This document shows, piece by piece, positions 6,849 through 14,137 of a stretch of 14,976 nucleotides of DNA (position 1 is its first letter; each line of letters opens with the position of its first letter). The notes beneath the pieces are model-generated. The model worked only from the letters and a program-made list of their open reading frames with translations, searched no databases and was not told where the DNA came from. Both the position numbers and the translations under genes were made by a program. This DNA is from XYA12-FULL-58-9 sp001798605 (GTDB lineage: Bacteria; Myxococcota; XYA12-FULL-58-9), in contig DAINMX010000157.1 of NCBI GenBank assembly GCA_036736205.1, positions 1-14,976 of the forward strand, read 5' to 3'.

Positions 6849-7606
6849 CAAAGACAAAAGACGAGCTGGGCAAGTACTACGCGCTGTCGGCCCGTGAGTT
6901 CCCAGGCGCCAAAATGCTGGGGGCTATATTTCAAACCACCGAAGCCATCGTCGAGCGCCTCTTGCCGCCGCCGTTGCAGCCCGATGACATGCCCAATGGA
7001 CTCATCTTCATTGCGGAGTATCCCGAGACCAACCTCGGACCGGGTTATCTGGAGGGGGCCCTGTTTCTCAAGTGCAAGTACGAGGGAGAATCGGGCAATT
7101 ATTGTCTGGGCATGTCTCTACACGGACAAGAGGTACGCATTTACAACGGCCGCGAGATCTTCGGTTATCCCAAGAAGATGGCGAAGATCCATCTCGAGCG
7201 CAAAGGGGACTCTGTTCACGGCTGGATCGAGCGCCAGGGAGTGCGATTGGTCGAGGTCAAAGCAAAGCTCGCCGCAAGCATGCCCCAGCTCCCACCCATG
7301 GGGCCGAATTTCTTGTTCAAGGGTATGCCGCGAATTGATCTGCAACCAGGTTTCGACGGCCCAGTCCTTCTGTGTCGGCAACAGACCGATGTGGCACTGC
7401 AAAGCTTGGAAATTGGCAGCGCCGAGATCAATCTGCGGCCGTCCGACGCCGACCCATGGGCGGAGGTCGAGATCACCAACGTCATCATGGGTTTCTACTT
7501 GGTGAGCAACAACACCATGCAGCCCGGCAAGGTGCTCACTGAGGTCGATGGCAAAGGCTTCTTGCCCTACTTCTTCAAAATGACCGACTTTTTCGCGGGA
7601 AAATAG
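6839..7606 (+). CDS. Acetoacetate decarboxylase family protein
   Basis: A 255-residue member of the acetoacetate decarboxylase superfamily, which forms a Schiff base between an active-site lysine and a keto group and usually releases CO2. The block GREIFGYPKKMAKI at 104-117 aligns with the lysine-pair motif of clostridial acetoacetate decarboxylase, so Lys112 should be the Schiff-base residue. Glu72 in GYLEGALF corresponds by eye to a conserved active-site glutamate. Length matches the family. The start is the ATG at 6839, in the second copy of a duplicated ribosome-binding site. The acyl-CoA-dehydrogenase-like gene follows 12 bp after the stop. Since the superfamily also contains aldolase/dehydratase members, the true reaction may be decarboxylation of a beta-keto acid other than acetoacetate, or a different Schiff-base reaction. 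Confidence 0.9.
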   Translation: MGFTKTKDELGKYYALSAREFPGAKMLGAIFQTTEAIVERLLPPPLQPDDMPNGLIFIAEYPETNLGPGYLEGALFLKCKYEGESGNYCLGMSLHGQEVRIYNGREIFGYPKKMAKIHLERKGDSVHGWIERQGVRLVEVKAKLAASMPQLPPMGPNFLFKGMPRIDLQPGFDGPVLLCRQQTDVALQSLEIGSAEINLRPSDADPWAEVEITNVIMGFYLVSNNTMQPGKVLTEVDGKGFLPYFFKMTDFFAGK

Positions 7607-7618
7607 CGGGGGAAAACA

Positions 7619-8830
7619 ATGGTGGATTTTGATCTCAACGACACGCAGAAACAAATCATTGCATCGGCACGCGAGTTTGGCCGGGAGGTTCTTTATCCGG
7701 CAGAAATCAAGCTCGACAAGATCGCGGATCCCAACGAAACTTTTGAGTCGAAGTTGTTCTGGGACGTTCTCGGACAAGCATTCGAGCTCGGCTTCCACAA
7801 AATGGCGCTGCCGGAAGAGTTTGGTGGCCTCGGACTCGATGCACAAACCACCGGCATGGTCTGGGAGGAGATGGCGAGATGGGCCCCGGGCATCGCCGCG
7901 ACTCTGATTCCCGGCGGCGTGGTTCCGCAGTTGATCAGCTTTCTCGCCCGCCACCGCACCGATCTCATCGATAAGTTTGTCGTACCGTACTGCGAAGACA
8001 AGACCGGCAAGCACATCACCGCGTGGTGTAGTAGCGAGCCGCAGGTTGGCTCAGACGGCAGCAACTACGAAGACACGGCGGTGCGCCACCAAACCACTGC
8101 CACACTCGTTGGTGACAAAATCGTCATCAACGGTGCCAAGAGTGACTTTGTCTCCAATGGCGGCATTGCCCACGACTTCATCGTTTTCGCCTGTATGAAT
8201 TCCGAGCAAGGCATCAAAGGTTCGGGCACTTTCCTTGTTCCGGGGGACGCTAAGGGTGTGACCACCGACAAGGCCCTCAACAAGACGGGTCTGCGGACTC
8301 TGAACCAAGCCGCCGTGCTCATGGACGAGACGGAGATCCCGCAAGACTACATGATCTTCCCTCCGGGTGACGGTTACCCGATGCTGCACAACTCGATCAT
8401 AACCGTCGGCAACCTCGCCGTCGGTTATCTCGCCGTCGGTGTCATGCGGGCCGCCTACGAGCACGCACTGCAACACTCCAAAGAACGCGTGCAGTGGGGC
8501 AAGCCCATTTTTGAGCATCAACTGGTGGCCGAGAAGCTGTTCGAGTGTTACCAGGCCATCGAAGCCGCCCGGGCATTTTTGTGGAAGGGGAGCTGGCTAA
8601 GCAAGAGCTCGTTCCCCGGTGACTTGAAGACCAGCCTCGCCGCCAAGATCTTTGCCACCAATCTCGCGGTCAAGCATACCACCGAGATGGTGCAGGTCCT
8701 CGGTGGCTACGGCATCTCCAAGGAATACCCGGTGGAAAAGTACGCGCGTGATGCCATGCTCTTGCGCATCATGGATGGCACCAACGAGACTCTACTGATC
8801 AAGGCCGCCGCGCATCTCGGCGAGGGATAA
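7619..8830 (+). CDS. Acyl-CoA dehydrogenase family protein with Asp at the usual catalytic Glu position
   Basis: A 403-residue flavoprotein of normal family length. It should oxidise an acyl-CoA at the alpha-beta bond and pass electrons to ETF. The FAD-contact segment WCSSEPQVGSDGSN (136-149) replaces the usual LTEPxAGSD. QVLGGYGISKEYPVEKYARDAMLL (359-382) is the typical C-terminal block. In the following IMDGTNET, Asp386 stands where medium- and short-chain enzymes have the catalytic Glu of the YEGT motif. The alternative base position used by isovaleryl-CoA dehydrogenase appears to be Gln292 (RVQWGK), so no replacement Glu is visible. The ribosome-binding site GGGGGAAAAC precedes ATG 7619, 12 bp after the decarboxylase-like gene, so the two are one operon. 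The altered base suggests a non-standard substrate such as a cyclic acyl-CoA, or reduced activity. Confidence 0.93.
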   Translation: MVDFDLNDTQKQIIASAREFGREVLYPAEIKLDKIADPNETFESKLFWDVLGQAFELGFHKMALPEEFGGLGLDAQTTGMVWEEMARWAPGIAATLIPGGVVPQLISFLARHRTDLIDKFVVPYCEDKTGKHITAWCSSEPQVGSDGSNYEDTAVRHQTTATLVGDKIVINGAKSDFVSNGGIAHDFIVFACMNSEQGIKGSGTFLVPGDAKGVTTDKALNKTGLRTLNQAAVLMDETEIPQDYMIFPPGDGYPMLHNSIITVGNLAVGYLAVGVMRAAYEHALQHSKERVQWGKPIFEHQLVAEKLFECYQAIEAARAFLWKGSWLSKSSFPGDLKTSLAAKIFATNLAVKHTTEMVQVLGGYGISKEYPVEKYARDAMLLRIMDGTNETLLIKAAAHLGEG

Positions 8831-8870
8831 GGCTTACAGCGCATTCGTTGCGCCCCCATCAAGCACGTCC

Positions 8871-8968
8871 GTGCAGGCGCTTTCCGTGCAGCCGCTTTCC
8901 GTGCAGGCGCTTTCCGTGCAGGCGCTTTCTGTGCAGGCGCTTTCAGTGCAGGCGTATCAGTGCAGGCG
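8871..8968. repeat. 15-bp tandem repeat array
   Basis: Five 15-bp units of GTGCAGGCGCTTTCC occupy 8871-8945 with one internal C-for-G change and variable last base. They are followed by a 14-base unit (8946-8959, GTGCAGGCGTATCA) and a final GTGCAGGCG at 8960-8968. The last two units lie on the stop codon and last three codons of the lytic transglycosylase gene, so the array seems to have grown out of its 3' end. A unit length divisible by three keeps all frames open on the minus strand. Number of units may vary between strains. Confidence 0.92.
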
Positions 8969-10378
8969 TATGCGGTTGCCAGCAACGATGATGTTGTCGG
9001 AAAGATTATTGCGAGAGCGGAGATCTTGGACGGTAACCCCATAGAGTTGCGAGATCGCCCACAAGGTTTCGCCGGCGGCGACCACGTGATGTTTCTTGGA
9101 TGCACTGTTTGCTGTGTTCGCCTTGCTCGCGACACCGGCGACTTTGGACCGCGCACTCGGTGTCGCACTCAATTGCCGCAGGGTTGGAATGATCAATGAC
9201 TGGCCAATCTTCAATGAACGTGGATTGCGGATGCCGTTGAAATCGCGAATTGCTGCAATGGTTGTGCGGTAGCGTTCGGCGATACGCCAAAGAGTGTCAC
9301 CGCTTCGTACGGCATGCTGTTTGTAGGTGAGCTTCTGTTCCTTGGGTACACTTTCGAGCCAAGCAAGGGTCTGGTCACCTTCACCCTCGGGCACCCGAAG
9401 CATGTAGGAACGACCGGGAGGTGTGACATCTTGCAGCAGAGATGGATTCAGCTCACGTAAGATCTCAACGGAGGCGCCGGTTTGCTCGGCGACGACACGC
9501 AGGCTCACCGCATCGTCTACGCGAAGCTCGTCGTACTGCAAAGGTGGCAGGGGCTCCACACCAGCGAAGCCATAACGCTTGCGGTTTTTCGCAACGATCG
9601 CTGCGGCGATTATCTTGGAAACATAGTGTCGGGTTTCCTTGGCGAGGCTCTTTTTGTTCTCGACCAAATCCCAATAATCTTTGGCACCGTAGCGCTCCAA
9701 GGCGCGACGCACTCTGCCGCTGCCTGCATTGTAGCCGGCCCAGGCCAGATGCCAATCCTTGAACTCGCGGTGCAGAGCGGTCATGTAATCCGCCGCCGCT
9801 TTGGTTGCGCGGATGAAATCACGACGCTCATCAACCCACGAGTCCATACGCATGCCATACATCTGTCCGGTGGAACGAATGAACTGCCAGTAACCTGACG
9901 CGGCGGCCACCGACACCGCTCGGGAACTGAAGCCACTCTCGATCATCGCGACATAAACGAGATCACCTGGGAGACCCCGTTCTTCGAGAATGGGTTGCAT
10001 GAGCGGAATGTAGCGGTCAGCGCGGGCCAGCCATTTGGAAAAGAACGATCGGCCGCGGCCGGTGAAGTACTCGATGTAGCTGTCCACCAACGGATGATCG
10101 GACAAGGGAATGTCAAAAGCATCGGCTTTGGCGAGCAACGCTTCGTGGGCCGCATCCACTCGGAGTCCCGCTACGATGTGCTTGACGAGAAGGCGTTCTG
10201 CCAAGGAGACGTCGGTCATCATTGGCAAGACCATCCGCCGTTTGATGGNNNNNNNNNNNNNNNNNNNNNNNNNNNNNNNNNNNNNNNNNNNNNNNNNNNN
10301 NNNNNNNNNNNNNNNNNNNNNNNNNNNNNNNNNNNNNNNNNNNNNNNNGGCGGTTTTACTGATGTGTCGACTCATCAT
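8957..10378 (-). CDS. mltD: Membrane-bound lytic murein transglycosylase D (MltD-like) with LysM repeats, interrupted by an assembly gap
   Basis: The protein cleaves the beta-1,4 MurNAc-GlcNAc bond of peptidoglycan with formation of 1,6-anhydroMurNAc, outside the inner membrane. The SLT domain shows YVAMIESGFSS, with the catalytic Glu encoded at 9938-9940, and AWAGYNAGSGRVRRAL. C-terminal LysM repeats follow: a degenerate one (VSLRVVAEQTGASVEILRE), then HAVRSGDTLWRIAERY and HHVVAAGETLWAISQLYG, which should hold the enzyme on peptidoglycan. The gene ends in TGA at 8957-8959, inside a tandem repeat. Its 5' part is split by 100 N. The sequence right of the gap (MMSRHISKTA) could be the basic n-region of a signal peptide, but the gap length is nominal, so the start at 10378 and its frame are unproven. 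Transcribed downstream of rsmB. Confidence 0.9.
   Translation of the reverse strand: MMSRHISKTAXXXXXXXXXXXXXXXXXXXXXXXXXXXXXXXXXXIKRRMVLPMMTDVSLAERLLVKHIVAGLRVDAAHEALLAKADAFDIPLSDHPLVDSYIEYFTGRGRSFFSKWLARADRYIPLMQPILEERGLPGDLVYVAMIESGFSSRAVSVAAASGYWQFIRSTGQMYGMRMDSWVDERRDFIRATKAAADYMTALHREFKDWHLAWAGYNAGSGRVRRALERYGAKDYWDLVENKKSLAKETRHYVSKIIAAAIVAKNRKRYGFAGVEPLPPLQYDELRVDDAVSLRVVAEQTGASVEILRELNPSLLQDVTPPGRSYMLRVPEGEGDQTLAWLESVPKEQKLTYKQHAVRSGDTLWRIAERYRTTIAAIRDFNGIRNPRSLKIGQSLIIPTLRQLSATPSARSKVAGVASKANTANSASKKHHVVAAGETLWAISQLYGVTVQDLRSRNNLSDNIIVAGNRIRLH
10249..10348. other. Assembly gap (100 N)
   Basis: Exactly 100 undetermined bases, the usual placeholder for a gap of unknown size between scaffolded contigs. 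It falls within the N-terminal coding part of the lytic transglycosylase gene, so the true distance and the reading frame across it are unknown. Confidence 0.99.
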
Positions 10379-10490
10379 CGGCCAACCTTAGAAGATAACG
10401 GGTAACTGGGCAAAAAACCTGCAGATCCAGAACGCTGAACTGGGTGGCATCGCGCTTGGCGCCGGCCAGGTGAAGGATGAATCTCGGGAA

Positions 10491-11870
10491 TCACTGCTTC
10501 CTGAGACGGGCTGCAAAGAAGCCATCCGTCCCATGTATATCGGGCCAAGTGCGAAGGCATGATCCGACATAACCATTGCATGTATCAACAAAATGCTTCA
10601 AATGATCAGGTGGATCCACCCGCGACATTTCCGGGTGCCGTTCAAGAAATGCCTTCACCCTATCGCTTCCCTCAGCATCGGTGGTAGTGCAAACAGAATA
10701 AACAATATGCCCACCCGACCGAACGAGTAGCGCTGCGGTGTCCAAGATATTATCTTGCAGCTTACAAAGACCAGTGACCGCTGTTTCACTTTGCGATCTC
10801 AACTCGGGATTCCGACGCAGTGTCCCCATACCAGAACAGGGTGCGTCAACCACGATAAGATCCACTTCCTCCCGTTTGTGGTCAAAAAGGACGTCCTCAA
10901 TGGCCTCATGATTCGTGGCATCTGCTGCCGCAACCACAATATTGGTCAGGCCCAGACGCTCGGCACTTTGTGCTATCAGTCGAGTCTTGGCGGGGTGCAG
11001 GTCGACTGCGATCACCAACCCCTCGGGGTCGAGCTCAGCCAGATGGCAGGTCTTTCCACCTGGGGCAGCGCAGAGGTCGAGAATGGTCATCGCACCATGG
11101 GGCTCGGCCAAGACAGCCACAAGCTGGGCGGCCAGATCCTGCACCGAGAAATGACCCTCCAGAAATCCCGGCAACTCGGACACCGCACCCGCATTGCGCA
11201 CGAGAAGGGCGCTTGGAAATCTCTCGGGCAACTCCACCTCGCACCCATAATCCAACAGAGATTTGGCGACTTCTTCTCGTGTCGCCCTCTGGACATTAAC
11301 CCGCAGAGACAATGGCGGTCGTTCATTGTTGGCGGCCACAAATGCAGCAAGCACCTCCGCGCCGCGTTGCCGCTGGACCTCACGCAGCAGCCACAACGGG
11401 TGGGAGGATTCAACCGCCAACGCCTCCAGTGGGTCTGCGATTGAATCTCTGGGCTGTGGCACCTCTCCAGCCTCATGCATCACCGCAAGCTTGCGCAACA
11501 CCGCATTGACAAAACCGGAGGCAAATCTATGGTCGCTACTCACAAGGGCCACCGACTCGTTCACTGCCGCGCGAGCTGGAACTCGCATATAGAGAATCTG
11601 ATAGGCCCCCAGTCGCATAGCCACAAGGACTGACGCCGGCATCTTGCTCAAGGGACGAGTTGCCAAGGTCGACAGGATGAAATCGATATTGGCGAGCGAG
11701 CGCAAGGTGCCGTACACCAGCTCCGTAACGAGATTGCGATCCCGAGGTTGCAAGCCCGATCGTTCCAATACCGCGTCGAGCGCTCGATCAGCGTACGCAC
11801 CATCTCGAGCCACACGCAGCAATACTTGATGGGCGGCACGTCTAGCACGGCTGATCTTCTTGACACTCAT
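10491..11870 (-). CDS. rsmB: 16S rRNA (cytosine-C5)-methyltransferase RsmB
   Basis: A 459-residue protein, close to the 430-460 usual for the family, that methylates C967 (E. coli numbering) of 16S rRNA with SAM. Residues 1 to about 130 form the NusB-like RNA-binding domain. The Rossmann-type methyltransferase domain has the SAM motif ILDLCAAPGGKT (263-274), the motif IV DAPCSGMGT (342-350, Cys345) and the catalytic cysteine in YSVCT (Cys394), the two-cysteine arrangement of m5C RNA methyltransferases. The frame is open further upstream to a TTG at 11942. ATG 11870 was chosen because it has GGAG five bases upstream and begins at the expected SVKKISRARRAAHQVL. It precedes the lytic transglycosylase gene on the same strand by about 110 bp. 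Confidence 0.95.
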   Translation of the reverse strand: MSVKKISRARRAAHQVLLRVARDGAYADRALDAVLERSGLQPRDRNLVTELVYGTLRSLANIDFILSTLATRPLSKMPASVLVAMRLGAYQILYMRVPARAAVNESVALVSSDHRFASGFVNAVLRKLAVMHEAGEVPQPRDSIADPLEALAVESSHPLWLLREVQRQRGAEVLAAFVAANNERPPLSLRVNVQRATREEVAKSLLDYGCEVELPERFPSALLVRNAGAVSELPGFLEGHFSVQDLAAQLVAVLAEPHGAMTILDLCAAPGGKTCHLAELDPEGLVIAVDLHPAKTRLIAQSAERLGLTNIVVAAADATNHEAIEDVLFDHKREEVDLIVVDAPCSGMGTLRRNPELRSQSETAVTGLCKLQDNILDTAALLVRSGGHIVYSVCTTTDAEGSDRVKAFLERHPEMSRVDPPDHLKHFVDTCNGYVGSCLRTWPDIHGTDGFFAARLRKQ

Positions 11871-12185
11871 TGCAACTCCAATTGCGGTGAGGTCGTGGTT
11901 CAACCCACTCCCACCACCCGTACGATCGCGGACAAATCGCAACCGTACACGGCATCGTCTAACACCCGCTAGACGCTTTTGTCACATGGGCCTCCGCCAG
12001 ACGCCTCTGTCATACGGACCTCCTGTCGACAACCAGGATTCCGAATCCTCCGTCAGCCACAGTCATGACAAATGTATCCCACAACCCTGACGAATGGCGC
12101 AATGAGCAGTCCTTCATGTGGCCGTCATTGTTCTTACAAATGAGCGGTCTTTGCACCCTCGAGTTCTCGAGCCATGTTCATCGTC
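11871..12185. other. 315-bp region upstream of rsmB
   Basis: No conserved gene is seen. It contains an imperfect tandem repeat with a strong ribosome-binding site and a 14-codon frame, a 13-bp palindrome GGATTC-C-GAATCC at 12036-12048, and near its right end two CTCGAG hexamers separated by TT (12158-12171). The last lies 14 bp beyond the stop codon of the 12186-12599 gene and can fold, but no T-run follows. Confidence 0.6.
11969..12025. repeat. Imperfect 28-bp tandem repeat with a Shine-Dalgarno site and a 14-codon open frame
   Basis: Two units of 28-29 bp (11969-11996 and 11997-12025) agree at about 22 of 28 positions. On the minus strand the upstream copy has a perfect AGGAGG (complement of 12019-12024) five bases before ATG at 12013. 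That frame encodes 14 residues (MTEASGGGPCDKSV) and stops with TAG at 11969-11971. In the other copy GGAGGCCC is followed by ATG and an immediate TGA. It lies 98 bp upstream of rsmB and could be a leader peptide or a relic. Confidence 0.5.
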
Positions 12186-12599
12186 TCAGGTGTACGACTC
12201 AACTTCTTCAATCCCCTCACAGAGGGCCGTTTGCTCATCAGCGGTCGCTCCTAGACGCGCCATCATTTGGCGTTCTGCCCAGAATCTCTCGCCAGTCTCT
12301 GCCCGTGGACAGTATCGTCGCAAGAGCTTTTCAAGCCCCCCATGCGGGCCAGCCGAATGGTGGGACATGATGGCCGTACGCGCATAGGCTTGCTTGTAGG
12401 CCGCACGCACAGTGTCTGGAACCGATGGGTCGCTGAGAGCCTCACGCAGTGCCTCGACCTCCATTAGGAGACGCTCAAGCAATTGGATTACAACCTGACT
12501 CTGCGGTTGCGCGCAGTGCAAACGCGCCAAAGCCTCATACACACTCACAGATGTCGATTCGGAATGCACGCTATTGGGCATAGGTGACATAAACGCCAT
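12186..12599 (-). CDS. Hypothetical protein downstream of a haemerythrin-like gene
   Basis: I do not recognise this 137-residue protein. The visible sequence is mostly helical in character: a region at about residues 17-60 rich in Leu, Glu and Ala (LARLHC, VIQLLERLLMEVEALREAL), a His-containing stretch SHHSAGPHGG near the middle, and an acidic C-terminus (CEGIEEVESYT). There is no signal peptide or membrane segment. The frame stays open to 12752, but that part overlaps the haemerythrin-like gene in another frame, so an ATG after its stop is preferred: 12599 as given, or 12590 or 12581. None has a strong ribosome-binding site. The 23-bp spacing after the haemerythrin-like gene suggests one operon, perhaps a partner in oxygen or iron handling. 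That role is inference. Confidence 0.6.
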   Translation of the reverse strand: MAFMSPMPNSVHSESTSVSVYEALARLHCAQPQSQVVIQLLERLLMEVEALREALSDPSVPDTVRAAYKQAYARTAIMSHHSAGPHGGLEKLLRRYCPRAETGERFWAERQMMARLGATADEQTALCEGIEEVESYT

Positions 12600-12622
12600 C
12601 CCAGCATCAATCTCGCCAATCG

Positions 12623-13069
12623 TCAACGGGGTGGCCCAAACGCGAGCGACATGATCTCGTTCTCCGCCTTCTCGTGGCTCTCGAGGCCAACAAGGAGCGG
12701 GCCCAGCTCCCCGTGAAGACGCTCGGCGTTCACCGGGGAGCAGAGGTGGCACTCGTTCCGTAACCGTTGCAAATCTGCCAACAGCGGTTGATGCTCCTGT
12801 TGCAACCGGGAGAGCTCGCCCGCAGACTCGTTCATGACGTCCTTCAAACGGTCGTGCAGGCCGGCGACCTCCTCGGCACCAAAATGCGCCTGCAGATGCA
12901 CTTCCAGAGTGCCGAGATGGCGCTGGATTCGAGCGTGCACACGCGGATCGGGAACTGTCGTATCGAGCGCTTCGAGCGCCCGTCGTACTTCGGCGATCGT
13001 CGCTCGGATCTTGTCGTGAGCCTCAACTGCGTCCGTTCCGAATGAGGTCAAGGTCGAGTCAGCAGCCAT
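12623..13069 (-). CDS. Haemerythrin-like (HHE) domain protein
   Basis: A 148-residue four-helix-bundle protein of the HHE cation-binding family, soluble and cytoplasmic. These proteins bind a di-iron site and serve in oxygen, NO or iron sensing or protection. Candidate ligands in order are His18 (VEAHDKI), His58, His62 and Glu66 (HLQAHFGAEE), His93 (QQEHQPL), and His132 and Glu136 (HEKAENE), matching the H...HxxxHxxxE...H...HxxxE pattern. Helices are separated by a Pro-Asp turn near residue 40 and a Cys-containing segment NECHLCSPVN at 105-114, which is unusual and could bind metal or form a disulfide. The ATG at 13067-13069 has AGGAG five bases upstream. The gene upstream is on the other strand; an inverted repeat lies about 75 bp upstream. 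Confidence 0.85.
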   Translation of the reverse strand: MAADSTLTSFGTDAVEAHDKIRATIAEVRRALEALDTTVPDPRVHARIQRHLGTLEVHLQAHFGAEEVAGLHDRLKDVMNESAGELSRLQQEHQPLLADLQRLRNECHLCSPVNAERLHGELGPLLVGLESHEKAENEIMSLAFGPPR

Positions 13070-13436
13070 AGGTTCTCCTGATCATCCTGTCAGTCTTCTG
13101 CCTACGCATCGAACAGTGAGAATCTGTTGTTCCCAATGGACTTCGTCAAGGGCTTGGACTCCTTGACGTGGCCGAGATTGCCGCACCACGCTGGCGGTCA
13201 CGAGCAACTTGCTTTTCGAAGCTTCAATGTCACCTTACGTCCGAAGTCGTGGCTTACATCGGGGAGGTGGCTATCTTGAGAATCATTTCAACGGAAGAGA
13301 GGCGCGTGCGCCTGGACGCTGGCCCGGTCGCGTTTTGGTATGCACGAAGCCATGAGACGTAGAGGTCGTCCAAGGAGACTTTGGTGATCAGCAATCACTC
13401 GAGCGCGCCCTCAAGGGGGTCGACGCAGTCTTCGCC
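13070..13436. other. 367-bp region between the haemerythrin-like and NmrA-like genes
   Basis: No intact gene is seen. The left part is the leader of the haemerythrin-like gene with an inverted repeat. The right part (about 13290-13436) looks like degraded N-terminal coding sequence of the NmrA-like gene spread over more than one frame. Confidence 0.55.
13144..13168. promoter_or_regulatory. 8-bp inverted repeat overlapping a possible -35 of the haemerythrin-like gene
   Basis: CGTCAAGG and CCTTGACG are perfect inverted arms separated by 9 bp. On the minus strand the promoter-proximal arm contains TTGACG, 5/6 to a -35 hexamer, but the hexamer 17 bp later (CAGATT) is a poor -10. The arrangement fits an operator at a weak, activated promoter, or a hairpin. 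Confidence 0.4.
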
Positions 13437-14090
13437 ATGACGACGCCATACGAAGGCGGCGCTGAAGTCGAGAAACAACACGGTGTCACCCTGGTGAATG
13501 CAGCGAAAAAGGAGGGCGTTCGTCACCTCGTCTACACGTCTGTGGCCTCTGCCGACAAGAAGACCGGGATCCCCCACTTTGACAGCAAGCGCGAGATCGA
13601 GCAGCAGATAGCCAAGGCAGACGTGCCTTTCACAACGATCGGTCCGGTCTACTTCATGGAGAACCTATTATTCCCCTCGAGCTTGGACGCGCTCAGACAA
13701 GGTAAGTACGCCGCGGCACTGCCGCCGCGCCGCAACATACAACAGGTTGCCGTTCAAGACATCGGCAGGTTCGCGGCACTGGTTTTCGAACGGCGGGTCG
13801 AGTTCCTGGGGAAACGAGTCGACATCGCGTCGGATGAGCTCAGTGGCTCCGAGATGGCGAAGATCTTGTCACGCATCAGCGGACAGATCTTGGAGTACAC
13901 GCAGCTCCCGCTCAGCGCTGTGCGCGCACAGAGCGAGGACATGGCCACCATGTACGCGTGGTTTGACCGCGTTGGATACGACGCCCCGATCGGGAAGCTC
14001 AGGAGGGAGTACCCGGAGGTCGGCTGGCATACCTTTGAGGACTGGGCAACCCAACAAGACTGGTCGGTACTGGCCGAGTCGCGCAAGTAA
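13437..14090 (+). pseudogene. NmrA-like NAD(P)-binding protein, N-terminally truncated
   Basis: The 217 residues match the middle and end of NmrA-like atypical short-chain dehydrogenase relatives: RHLVYTSVASAD (29-40), a HFDSKREIEQQI segment and TTIGPVYFMENLLF (about 66-79), typical of this family. Family members are about 280-300 residues and start with a GxxGxxG Rossmann motif, which is missing here. The same frame continues upstream to 13356 with clear family sequence (DVEVVQGDFGDQQSLERALKGVDAVFA) but no start codon and a TGA at 13353-13355. No ribosome-binding site precedes ATG 13437. Further upstream, fragments such as RVR and AWTLARSRFGMHEAMR appear in other frames. I infer a decayed gene; sequencing errors at a contig end are the alternative. 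Without the dinucleotide-binding half it should not be an active oxidoreductase. Confidence 0.75.
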
Positions 14091-14137
14091 CCGCCACCTG
14101 ATCCCTCTCATGTCGCAGACGTAACGGGGGCCTCAAT

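Noticed and set aside
8871..8968. The repeated units considered as a CRISPR array.
   Set aside because: The units are 15 bp and directly adjacent, with no spacers and no cas genes nearby.
8707..9168. A minus-strand frame with KAPAR repeats, like a histone-H1-type protein.
   Set aside because: The repeats are the tandem array read in another frame; the rest is antisense to the acyl-CoA dehydrogenase and out of frame with mltD.
9482..9898. A 138-codon + strand frame inside mltD.
   Set aside because: It is a shadow of the clearly conserved transglycosylase on the other strand, with no family resemblance.
12600..12752. A longer start for the hypothetical protein at 12752.
   Set aside because: It would overlap most of the haemerythrin-like 3' end in another frame, and the extra residues are Arg/Pro-rich, as expected for antiframe translation.
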